Positions 1 to 6,215 of a DNA stretch of 9,767 bases are shown here, in pieces; position 1 is the stretch's first letter; each line of letters opens with the position of its first letter. The notes under the pieces are model-generated. The model saw nothing but the letters and a program-made list of their open reading frames with translations, did not search any database and was not told the origin of the DNA. The DNA lies in contig PWSL01000482.1 in assembly GCA_003563255.1 (NCBI GenBank), positions 1-9,767 on the forward strand, written 5' to 3'. The position numbers were made by a program, and so were the translations under genes. The DNA comes from Desulfonatronospira sp. (GTDB lineage: Bacteria > Desulfobacterota > Desulfovibrionia > Desulfovibrionales > Desulfonatronovibrionaceae).

Positions 1-2651
1 ATCCTGGAGAACATCTGGGGGATCTTCTTGTTCAGCTCCGGGTCCAGCACGGTGTAGGGGCGGCCCAATAGCATGACGCTTATGTCCCGGGCCTGAGAAT
101 AATGCTCGTTGAAAGTCCCGCACCATTTCTGCCGGGCCATTTCCCTGGCGGACCTGGCCTTTTCAAAGGCCCTGACCACCTCCCAGAATCCTTTGTCCGG
201 GTTCATACTGCTTACTGCCCGAAAAAGCTCCATGCGCTGGAAAAGCCCTGAATAAAGGTACTCGAGCACTGGAGAAATCAGCTTGTCCCGGATCTCAGTT
301 CCCACGGAGGCGGCCAGGGTCGGGGCATACTGGGAATAATAGCAGAGCTGGCGTCTGCTCTCCCCGTCCTTGTCCCGGTGCTCCAGGTAGTAGGGCAGGA
401 AAATATAATCGGCCTGTCCAGCCAGGGCCTCGGCCTGGCCGTGCAGGGCGGTCATGGGGGCGCAGAATTCAGCCCCGGTAAGGGCCTTGCCCCGCTTCAG
501 GGCCTCCTGAACCGCTTTGTCCCCGGTGATGGTGGCCATGCCCAGGCGGTTGAAGAAGTCCACCCACATGGACAGGTCTTCTCTCATGTATACCGCTGTG
601 GGGATGCCCACGGTGACTGCGCCGGGGTCCTCTACCCGGTTTCCGGCGGGAAATGTAGCGCGATGGGTGCGGACCAGGTCCAGGCCGGCCAGGTTGTTGT
701 CCACGTAATGTCTGGTATCGTAGTCCCTTCCGCATAAAAACCCGAAGGCCACCGGCCCGGCCGGCATGTCAGCCACGGTAATCTTGCAGTGATTGGTGCA
801 GATCCCGCACACCTCGGAGCGTACAGGAATCTCCTGCCTGTACAGCTCCAGGCCCTGGAAACCGCTCTGCCGGACACCCTCGTCCAGAAGGTGCAGGGCC
901 ACTCCCAGGGCTCCGGTCAGGTGGCAGAAGGCCGAGACATGAATGGGACGGTCCAGGCGCTGTTCAAAGGCGGCCACCAGGGCCCGGTTTTTGGCCGTGG
1001 CCCCCTGAAAACAGATTACTTTCCCAATGAGGCTTTCCACGGCCACCTTGTTCAGGTAGTTCTCCCGCACAGCATGCAGGGCAGCGGTAAGGACCTCGTT
1101 TACGGTGTAGCCCCGGCCCAGGTAATAGTTGATATCGCGCTCCATAAACACTGTGCAGCGATCACTGGCAATGGGGGAGCTGACCTCCCTGGTCCTGCCG
1201 GAGTATTCCTGCAGGGGGATGCCCAGCTTTTCCGCCTGCTCCTCGATGAAGCTGCCTGTTCCGGCGGCACAGACCGTATTCATTATGGAGAAGGTCACCT
1301 CCCCGTTTTTCAGGGTGGTGAACTTGGAATCCTGGCCCCCGATCTCGATTATGGTATCCACCTCCGGGTGCAGCTCCAGGGCAGCCCTGGCATGGGCGGT
1401 TATCTCGTCCAGGACCAGGTCCGCCCCGGCCAGGGCACCCACAAATTTGCGTCCCGACCCGGTGGTGCCCATGGCCTGGACCTGCAGATGCACGCCCTTT
1501 TGCCGGGCCACGTGCTCCATGGCCTCCAAAAGGACCTGCATGGCCTGTACCGGCCTGCCCGCGGTCCTGGTGTAGAAACCGGCCAGGACCTTTTTATCCC
1601 GGCGCATCCACACCGCCTTGGTACTGGTGGAACCTATGTCCAGTCCGAGGTAGACCTGGTATGTGCGGTCCTTCTCCAGGGCCTGATATATATCCACTTC
1701 CACCATATCCCCGTCCGGGGTCTGTTCCGGGTGAAATTCAAAGGACTCCCTGGAGTCAAAGTCTGGATACTGGGACTGGACCAGTTCCAGGGGAGGATGG
1801 CCGTAATGTTTTGACTCTTCTCCGGTGCAGATTATCGACCCGGCATCCAGAAGCTCACTTCCGGGAACCCGGCGCTCAAGCATCTGCACTGCTGCCCCCA
1901 GGGCCCCGTACAGGTGGGCCATGTCGTCCACCACCGGGCGGCTGCCCAGCATGGCAGCCATGTGCTCCACCACGGCCTGGTTTCTGGCCACTCCCCCGCA
2001 GAAAATCACAGGGGAGGCTGGTTTTTCATGCTTGAATACCGTGTTGGCGATATTGGCGGCCAGACCGCGGCAGAGACCGTCGCAAATGGCCGCCAGGCTG
2101 TAGCCCTCCTGCTGGGCGTGGATAAGGTCCGTCTTGGCGAACACCGCGCACCTGGAGGCGATGCGCGGCGGTTCCTGCCGGCTTGATGCAGCTGTGGCGG
2201 CCAGCTCTTCTATGCCGGAAAGCTTCAGACGCCCGGCCTGCTGATCCAGAAAACTGCCCGTACCGGCAGCACAGGAGGTGTTGGTCTTAAGCCCCTTGTA
2301 CCGCCCGTGTTCAAAAAAGAGCATGGCGAATTTTTCCCCGCCCACATGCAGAATACTTCCCACCCGGCCGTGCAGGTGTCTGGCGGCCTCAATCACCGCC
2401 ACACGGTCGTCGCAGCGATGATTTGCCCGGATAAACCCGGGAGTCTGGTCCGTGACCGCCACAGCAGCCGGCTCGCGGGTGTGCAGGCCGTCCAGCATCT
2501 CCTGCACTGTTGCTGCGATGTTGCCGTGATGAAACCTGTAAGAAGTCTCCACCACGTTTCCCCCCCGGTCCAGGACAACCATGCCCGCCGAAACCGAGCC
2601 GATATCCAGGCCCAGCACATGCGGGCCGTGCTTTTGATTATCTATAGACAT
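1..2651 (-). CDS. Fused 2-hydroxyacyl-CoA dehydratase-type activase (duplicated BcrA/BadF/HgdC ATPase), partial at C-terminus
   Basis: This reading frame gives 883 uninterrupted residues and leaves the window before its stop. The product belongs to the acyl-CoA dehydratase/benzoyl-CoA reductase activase family, whose ATP-driven [4Fe-4S] proteins inject low-potential electrons into a partner enzyme. Two ASKHA halves are visible. The first spans about 12-260, with GLDIGS at 14-19, Cys127 in CAAGTGSF and Cys168 in RCAVF. The second spans about 334-590, with GLDIGSTSTK at 336-345, EIGGQDSK at 436-443, Cys461 in CAAGTGSF and Cys499 in RCTVF. By analogy with dimeric HgdC, the four cysteines could ligate one cluster inside a single-chain pseudo-dimer. 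A third region follows (about 610 onward) with Cys615, Cys618 and Cys622, consistent with the DUF2229/HgdB-like part of the roughly 1,400-residue members. The ATG at 2651 is preceded by only a weak GAG/AGG ribosome site. The natural substrate cannot be read from the sequence. Confidence 0.
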   Translation of the reverse strand, partial: MSIDNQKHGPHVLGLDIGSVSAGMVVLDRGGNVVETSYRFHHGNIAATVQEMLDGLHTREPAAVAVTDQTPGFIRANHRCDDRVAVIEAARHLHGRVGSILHVGGEKFAMLFFEHGRYKGLKTNTSCAAGTGSFLDQQAGRLKLSGIEELAATAASSRQEPPRIASRCAVFAKTDLIHAQQEGYSLAAICDGLCRGLAANIANTVFKHEKPASPVIFCGGVARNQAVVEHMAAMLGSRPVVDDMAHLYGALGAAVQMLERRVPGSELLDAGSIICTGEESKHYGHPPLELVQSQYPDFDSRESFEFHPEQTPDGDMVEVDIYQALEKDRTYQVYLGLDIGSTSTKAVWMRRDKKVLAGFYTRTAGRPVQAMQVLLEAMEHVARQKGVHLQVQAMGTTGSGRKFVGALAGADLVLDEITAHARAALELHPEVDTIIEIGGQDSKFTTLKNGEVTFSIMNTVCAAGTGSFIEEQAEKLGIPLQEYSGRTREVSSPIASDRCTVFMERDINYYLGRGYTVNEVLTAALHAVRENYLNKVAVESLIGKVICFQGATAKNRALVAAFEQRLDRPIHVSAFCHLTGALGVALHLLDEGVRQSGFQGLELYRQEIPVRSEVCGICTNHCKITVADMPAGPVAFGFLCGRDYDTRHYVDNNLAGLDLVRTHRATFPAGNRVEDPGAVTVGIPTAVYMREDLSMWVDFFNRLGMATITGDKAVQEALKRGKALTGAEFCAPMTALHGQAEALAGQADYIFLPYYLEHRDKDGESRRQLCYYSQYAPTLAASVGTEIRDKLISPVLEYLYSGLFQRMELFRAVSSMNPDKGFWEVVRAFEKARSAREMARQKWCGTFNEHYSQARDISVMLLGRPYTVLDPELNKKIPQMFSR

Positions 2652-2672
2652 CCTGATCTCATTTTGTATAAT
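2645..2672 (+). promoter_or_regulatory. Candidate sigma70-type promoter reading toward the radical SAM gene
   Basis: TAGACA (2645-2650), a 16-base spacer and TATAAT (2667-2672) match the -35/-10 consensus at 11 of 12 positions. The -35 box overlaps the first codons of the divergent activase gene. Transcription would start near 2679, leaving a leader of about 420 bases that contains the first palindromic element before the radical SAM start. The stretch is AT-rich, so a chance match is possible. Confidence 0.
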
Positions 2673-2681
2673 AAAAAACTT

Positions 2682-2694
2682 TGACGCAGCGTCA
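2682..2694. promoter_or_regulatory. Perfect 6-1-6 palindrome upstream of the activase gene, candidate operator
   Basis: TGACGC-A-GCGTCA is a perfect inverted repeat about 30 bases upstream of the activase start codon, where a regulator could control transcription. I do not recognise it as a site of a named regulator. It is short, so chance is possible. Confidence 0.
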
Positions 2695-2792
2695 CCCGGC
2701 AGCTGCCTTACACGAAATGCGAATGCGTTAAACCTGATAATAAAGCAAGGATTGACTTTGGTCCAGAGGCTGGCGGAATCATTATGGCTTTG

Positions 2793-2913
2793 TATCTGTT
2801 TAGCGCTTTTAAGGAAAGCATTTAAGGAAAGCAGGGGACAGGCACCCCCGCACTTATTTTTCTGAAGGATGATTGGCATGTTTAAAAATAAGTGCGGGGA
2901 GAGCCAGTCCCCC
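2793..2913 (+). mobile_element. MITE/REP-like palindromic element, copy 1 (right arm truncated)
   Basis: The left end is TATCTGTTTAGCGCTTTT. The core at 2831-2912 folds into a long hairpin: an outer GGGGACAGGCAC (2834-2845) faces GAGCCAGTCCCC (2901-2912) with two mismatches, and a perfect 16-bp stem pairs CCCCGCACTTATTTTT (2846-2861) with 2884-2899 around a 22-base loop. The core matches the reverse complement of copy 2 (4666-4747) at 79 of 82 positions without gaps. The distal terminal arm found in copy 2 is missing here. The 13-bp unit TTTAAGGAAAGCA is tandemly duplicated in the left arm (2808-2820, 2821-2833). There is no coding capacity, so it would depend on a transposase in trans; a RAYT-type TnpA is a guess from the REP-like look. 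Confidence 0.
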
Positions 2914-3002
2914 AGGTTGCAGCCATTTTGCCAACCCCTGGAACCTGCAGGGACTTAAGTCGAAAAAAAAAAGAAGTTCGCGGATTCAGGTTAATAATAT
3001 AT

Positions 3003-3023
3003 GTGCGGTGCCAGGCCCCTGCC
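3003..3023. repeat. Possible degenerate fragment of the palindromic element
   Basis: GTGCCAGGCCCCTGCC (3008-3023) matches GAGCCAGTCCCCTGCC, the reverse complement of the left arm of copy 2, at 14 of 16 positions. It also follows GTGCGG, as does the right arm of copy 2. The similarity is short and could be coincidental. Confidence 0.
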
Positions 3024-3036
3024 TTCGTTAAATGAT

Positions 3037-3065
3037 GTCACAGGCGGACTGTGTCCGTCAGTGAC
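3037..3065 (+). repeat. Two-tier hairpin upstream of the radical SAM gene
   Basis: GTCAC (3037-3041) pairs with GTGAC (3061-3065), and CGGAC (3045-3049) with GTCCG (3053-3057), with a symmetric 3x3 internal loop and a 3-base loop. It ends 36 bases before the start codon and could be an operator or a leader hairpin. No T-run follows, so it is not a classical terminator. Confidence 0.
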
Positions 3066-3101
3066 TTACTGTTGAAATCCTGAGCTGAAGGCGGACATTT
3101 C

Positions 3102-4505
3102 ATGACTGAAGAATCATTGCTACTTACAAACCCGGGAGAGGAAGGATCCAGTACTTACAGGCATGTGCTCTGCGTGTATCCTTACCGCAGAGAGCTCAAG
3201 GAACTGGGTTTTCTGCCTCCCCTGGGTCTGGAACATATCGCCGCGGTAATTGAACCTTTCGCCTCCGAGCTCGAGATGGTGGACCTAAGACGCTATCCCG
3301 GCCATGCCTCAGATTTTATCAGAAGCAGCACAGACCTGGTGTGCTTCTCTGTAAACTGGGACCTGGAAAGGGACTTTGTTGCCAGGGAGCTCTCCTCTAT
3401 AGATTCTGAAATTACGCTTATTGCCGGAGGCAGATATGCTACAGAAGCTCCGGACCAGTGGCTGGAACATATTCCCGGCCTGGATGCAGTGGTCAGGGGA
3501 GACGGGGAAGAAATCATGCTCGAAATCTGCAGGCAGGTCCCCTGGCACCGGATCAGCGGGCTCAGCTTCAGGCGGGATGGCCGGATAATCCATAATCCCA
3601 ACCGTGAACCCGGATCCATCCTGGACAGGCTGCAGCCCTGCAGGAGCAGGCGGAGGCAAAAATATGATGTGCAGATCAGGGGAATCGGGACCGGGCTGGA
3701 GGTGGACATGCTCGCCGGATCTCGGGGGTGTCCATTCAACTGCACCTTCTGTTCTTTCAACAGGAATCCATGGGGCATCAAACGCAAATGGACGGCCAGG
3801 TCCCCGGAAAGCGTTGTGGATGAGCTGGAAAGCATCAGCGCACCTTTGGTGGCCTTTACCGACGACCTGTTCACCCATGATCTTTCCCGGGTTGAAAATA
3901 TCTGTGATCAGCTGCTGAAAAGGGGGATAAAGAAAAAATACGTGATCAACGCCAGGCTGGAAATCGCCCGGCATCCGGCATTGATCCGGAAAATGGAACA
4001 GGCGGGTTTCGCCATACTCCTCTTGGGGGTTGAATCGGCTCACGACAAAACTCTCAAGGCCATGCGCAAAGGATTTACCACCCGGCAGATCCGCAGTTAC
4101 TGCAAAGTTCTCCAGGATAGCACCATGATCAAGCACGGTTATTTCATACTGGGCAACATTGGCGAAAGCGTGGATGAAATGCTCCAGACAGCACCCTTTG
4201 CCAGAGAAATCGGGATGGATTCTATCTCTCTATCCACTTTGCGCCACAACCCGTATTCCGGGCTGGATGAGCTGGTGGCCCAAACACCGGGCTATCACAT
4301 AAACCCCAAAGGCAAGATCTATTCCGACCACTGCCCTCCCAAGCAGCTGAGAAAGCTGCGCCGCCGGCTTTACCGGGATTTTTACAGTACCCGGCAGATC
4401 CTGAAGCTGGGAAACAAATTCAGGAAGCACGGAGCTTTGAAGCTGCTGCCGGGCATAGCCTGGAACCTTGCAGCCCACAGGGTCAGGCAGGTTATGAAGA
4501 GGTGA
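3102..4505 (+). CDS. B12-binding-domain radical SAM protein of unknown substrate
   Basis: The 467-residue product has the two-domain layout of the cobalamin-dependent radical SAM (BchE/methylase-like) superfamily. Residues about 20-150 form the B12-binding-type Rossmann domain, with the family patterns PPLGLEHIAAVIE (39-51), GGRYATEAP (109-117) and DAVVRGDGEE (128-137). The DxHxxG motif that supplies a lower axial histidine to cobalamin is not seen. The radical SAM TIM barrel starts with CPFNCTFC: Cys210, Cys214 and Cys217 are the CxxxCxxC ligands of the [4Fe-4S] cluster that cleaves S-adenosylmethionine. FTDDLF (252-257) and a later LLGVES segment are typical of the family. The C-terminus is basic and may bind nucleic acid or lipid headgroups, but that is speculation. 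The ATG has an AAGG-type site about nine bases upstream. No operon partner is present, and inverted palindromic elements flank it on both sides. Family assignment is firm; substrate is unknown. Confidence 0.
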   Translation: MTEESLLLTNPGEEGSSTYRHVLCVYPYRRELKELGFLPPLGLEHIAAVIEPFASELEMVDLRRYPGHASDFIRSSTDLVCFSVNWDLERDFVARELSSIDSEITLIAGGRYATEAPDQWLEHIPGLDAVVRGDGEEIMLEICRQVPWHRISGLSFRRDGRIIHNPNREPGSILDRLQPCRSRRRQKYDVQIRGIGTGLEVDMLAGSRGCPFNCTFCSFNRNPWGIKRKWTARSPESVVDELESISAPLVAFTDDLFTHDLSRVENICDQLLKRGIKKKYVINARLEIARHPALIRKMEQAGFAILLLGVESAHDKTLKAMRKGFTTRQIRSYCKVLQDSTMIKHGYFILGNIGESVDEMLQTAPFAREIGMDSISLSTLRHNPYSGLDELVAQTPGYHINPKGKIYSDHCPPKQLRKLRRRLYRDFYSTRQILKLGNKFRKHGALKLLPGIAWNLAAHRVRQVMKR

Positions 4506-4575
4506 ATGGATTTCCAGAGGGGAAAATACGGGGTGGAAGTGTCCTGCTTTGAAAGATTGCTGGAGGGATTGAGGC

Positions 4576-4603
4576 TTGCAAAAACGCAGACATTACTTAT
4601 AGT
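4576..4603 (+). promoter_or_regulatory. Candidate promoter for the fmdB-type gene
   Basis: TTGCAA (4576-4581), a 16-base spacer and TATAGT (4598-4603) resemble a sigma70 promoter. A transcript starting near 4610 would carry the entire second palindromic element in its leader before the fmdB ribosome site. Assigned by eye only. Confidence 0.
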
Positions 4604-4636
4604 ATTTGCTGCGACTGTATGTTTTTTCAGGTAGTT

Positions 4637-4774
4637 TGTATCTGTTCAGCGCTTTGCATATGGCAGGGGACTGGCTCTCCCCGCACTTATTTTTAAACTT
4701 GTCAATCATCCTTCAGAAAAATAAGTGCGGGTGTGCCTGTCCCCTGCTTACCTAAAAAGCGCTAGACAGATATG
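4637..4774 (-). mobile_element. MITE/REP-like palindromic element, copy 2 (both arms present)
   Basis: This is the most complete copy, inverted relative to copy 1. The outer arms are TATCTGTTCAGCGCTTT on the left and, reverse-complemented, TATCTGTCTAGCGCTTT on the right, giving imperfect terminal inverted repeats that continue into GCAGGGGACWGG. The core is a perfect 15-bp stem (4680-4694 with 4717-4731) around a 22-base loop. The sequence just left of the element (TTTG before TATCTGTT) is also found at copy 1, so the true boundary may lie a few bases further out. I see no convincing target-site duplication. The right end stops about 11 bases before the AGGAGG of the next gene. The element is non-coding. 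Confidence 0.
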
Positions 4775-4785
4775 CAGGTTAAACC

Positions 4786-4791
4786 AGGAGG
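4786..4791 (+). promoter_or_regulatory. Strong Shine-Dalgarno that fixes the fmdB start
   Basis: AGGAGG sits seven bases before the ATG at 4799. This supports that start over the in-frame ATG at 4772, which lies inside the end of the palindromic element and lacks such a site. Confidence 0.
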
Positions 4792-4798
4792 TAACATC

Positions 4799-4969
4799 AT
4801 GCCGGTATATGAATTTTACTGCAAAGACTGTAACAGGGAGTTTGAGGTCCAGATGCGCTTGTCCGAGTACGAGAAGCAAAGTGAACAGCACAAATGTAAG
4901 AACTGCGACAGCAGCAACACTGAACGCAGGATTTCAATGTTCGAGGCCAAAACCTCGAGAAAGAGCTGA
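4799..4969 (+). CDS. FmdB-family CxxC zinc-ribbon small protein
   Basis: The 56-residue product begins MPVYEFYCKDC, the hallmark of the FmdB/CxxC_CxxC_SSSS family of tiny putative regulatory proteins. Cys8/Cys11 and Cys33/Cys36 form two CxxC knuckles that should bind one zinc ion, and the family's Cys-Asp-Ser-Ser pattern occurs at 36-39. The name comes from a formamidase-linked protein in methylotrophs; the general molecular role is unsettled, so no specific function is claimed. The length is slightly below the usual 60-110 residues because the low-complexity Ser/Gly tail common in the family is absent, replaced by a short basic tail. The gene stands alone on its strand and converges on trpS. 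Confidence 0.
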   Translation: MPVYEFYCKDCNREFEVQMRLSEYEKQSEQHKCKNCDSSNTERRISMFEAKTSRKS

Positions 4970-4991
4970 TGTCAGACTGGATGATTTATTT

Positions 4992-5035
4992 GTTCCCACG
5001 CTCTGCGTGGGAACATCTGCCAGACGCTCCGCGTC
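4992..5035. repeat. Double-hairpin dispersed repeat between fmdB and trpS
   Basis: GTTCCCACGC (4992-5001) and GCGTGGGAAC (5005-5014) form a perfect 10-bp stem with loop TCT. GACGC (5023-5027) and GCGTC (5031-5035) form a second small hairpin with loop TCC. From memory, this two-hairpin sequence resembles a repeat family dispersed in many proteobacterial genomes, whose chance translations contain PTLCVGT. It lies between convergent genes and could block read-through, but neither strand has a proper T-run after it. Confidence 0.
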
Positions 5036-5058
5036 CACTAAATATCAGAGTCAGTATT

Positions 5059-6057
5059 TTAAAAATCGAATCCAAGCATGGCCCGGGCTGAATCCATGGT
5101 CAGGCAGGCTTCCTGCCTGGCCTGGGTATTGCCGGTTTCCAGGATCTCCCTTATAAGCTCCGGGTGGTCATCCATCCGCCTCCTTCTCTCCTGTATGGGT
5201 GCCAGGAATGCTTCCAGGTGGGTCAAAAGCACCTTTTTACAGTCCACGCAGCCCCATTTGGCCTGGGTACAGTTTTCCTGGATTTCCTGGCAAATATCTC
5301 CAGGGGTCATAAGCCGGTGATAAGGGTACAGGTTGCAGACCTCAGGATTCCCTGGATCCGTTTTACGCATTCGGTTGGTGTCGGTGAGCATGCTCATGAC
5401 CTTGGGCCGGATGGTTGCCATTTCTTCACCCAGATAGATGCAGTTGCCATAGCTTTTGCTCATTTTACGGCCGTCAAGGCCGGGGAGCCTGGCTGATTCG
5501 GTCAGCTTGGCCTGGGGTTCAGGGAAGTAGTCCCCGTAAAGATGATTGAAGCGCCGGGCTATTTCCCGGGTCAGCTCCAGGTGGGGAAGCTGGTCATGTC
5601 CAACCGGAACGAAGTCAGGGCGGTAACAGAGAATGTCTGCGGCCTGAAGGACCGGATATCCCAGAAAGCCGTGGGTGTTCAGGTCCTTGTTGATAAGTTC
5701 CTGTCTTATTTCCTTGTAGGTGGGGTTGCGCTCCAGCCAGCCCAGGGGGGTGATCATGCTTAAGAGCAGGCTCAGCTCGGCATGTTCTTTGATGAGGGAC
5801 TGCTGAAACAGGACGCATTTTTCCGGGTCCAGGCCGGAGGCGATCCAGTCTTTCATCAACTCTGCCACAAAGGGCTTGATAATTTTTGGTTCAGCGTACT
5901 CGCTGGTCAGGGCGTGCCAGTCCGCCACAAAATAGTAGCAGGTATAGTTTTCCTGAAAATCCACCCAGTTTCTCAGCACTCCGAAATAATGTCCCAGATG
6001 TAGAGGTCCTGTGGGCCGCATCCCGGACACCACCCGTTTTTCACCGCCTTGTCGCAT
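5059..6057 (-). CDS. trpS: Tryptophan--tRNA ligase
   Basis: This cytoplasmic class I aminoacyl-tRNA synthetase charges tRNA-Trp with tryptophan using ATP. The 332-residue length is normal for bacterial TrpRS. The HIGH-type signature is HLGH at 20-23 within SGMRPTGPLHLGHY, and the KMSKS loop is exact at 198-202. The tryptophan-pocket segment GYPVLQAADIL (133-143) carries the expected Asp141, and PVGHDQ lies at 151-156. The ATG at 6057 has only a distant AGG upstream. A GTG eight codons in would also keep the whole catalytic domain, so the exact start is uncertain. It is the last gene of the minus-strand set and follows the M50 protease gene by 158 bases, a gap that contains a relic palindromic element. 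An M50-trpS pairing is common in Desulfovibrio-type genomes. Confidence 0.
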   Translation of the reverse strand: MRQGGEKRVVSGMRPTGPLHLGHYFGVLRNWVDFQENYTCYYFVADWHALTSEYAEPKIIKPFVAELMKDWIASGLDPEKCVLFQQSLIKEHAELSLLLSMITPLGWLERNPTYKEIRQELINKDLNTHGFLGYPVLQAADILCYRPDFVPVGHDQLPHLELTREIARRFNHLYGDYFPEPQAKLTESARLPGLDGRKMSKSYGNCIYLGEEMATIRPKVMSMLTDTNRMRKTDPGNPEVCNLYPYHRLMTPGDICQEIQENCTQAKWGCVDCKKVLLTHLEAFLAPIQERRRRMDDHPELIREILETGNTQARQEACLTMDSARAMLGFDF

Positions 6058-6132
6058 AGGTTTACTACCTGCCTGCCTTGAGTAAAAAAGGTATCGGAAA
6101 TTGTTAACACTACAGCGAAACTTATAAAATAG

Positions 6133-6191
6133 TATCTGTCTATGGATTTAAGAGCCGGTCCCCGTGCCATATATAAAGCGATAGAGGGATA
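6133..6191 (+). mobile_element. Relic, internally deleted copy of the palindromic element
   Basis: Read on the minus strand, this segment starts TATC, continues through CGCTTTATATATGGCA and GGGGACCGGCTCT, and ends AGACAGATA. That parallels the left arm of copy 2 (GCGCTTTGCATATGGCA, then GGGGACTGGCTCT) joined directly to the terminal AGACAGATA. The central stem and loop are missing, so it looks like a decayed deletion derivative of about 59 bp. It lies between the M50 gene and trpS. Confidence 0.
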
Positions 6192-6199
6192 TGCGGGCA
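6171..6199 (-). promoter_or_regulatory. Weak candidate promoter for trpS
   Basis: On the minus strand TTGCCC, an 18-base spacer and TTATAT resemble a promoter. Part of it comes from the relic element, so if real the element would have contributed to trpS expression. The match is modest. Confidence 0.
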
Positions 6200-6215
6200 A
6201 AAACTTACTGGATTT

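Noticed and set aside
789..1814. Long plus-strand open frame of 341 codons
   Set aside because: It is antisense to the activase, whose motifs are unmistakable; the plus-strand product has no recognisable domain and reflects GC-rich codon bias.
3309..4136. Minus-strand open frame of 275 codons
   Set aside because: It is antisense to the radical SAM gene, whose cluster and barrel motifs are intact; no family features on the minus strand.
2793..4774. CRISPR-like repetition
   Set aside because: There are only two core copies, inverted and about 1.8 kb apart, with no regular spacers or cas genes.
4992..5035. Bidirectional Rho-independent terminator
   Set aside because: Neither strand has a T-run directly after the stem; a dispersed repeat explains it better.
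4725..5156. 143-codon plus-strand frame across fmdB and the double-hairpin repeat
   Set aside because: It overlaps fmdB in another frame and the end of trpS, starts inside the palindromic element, and contains a chance translation of the dispersed repeat.
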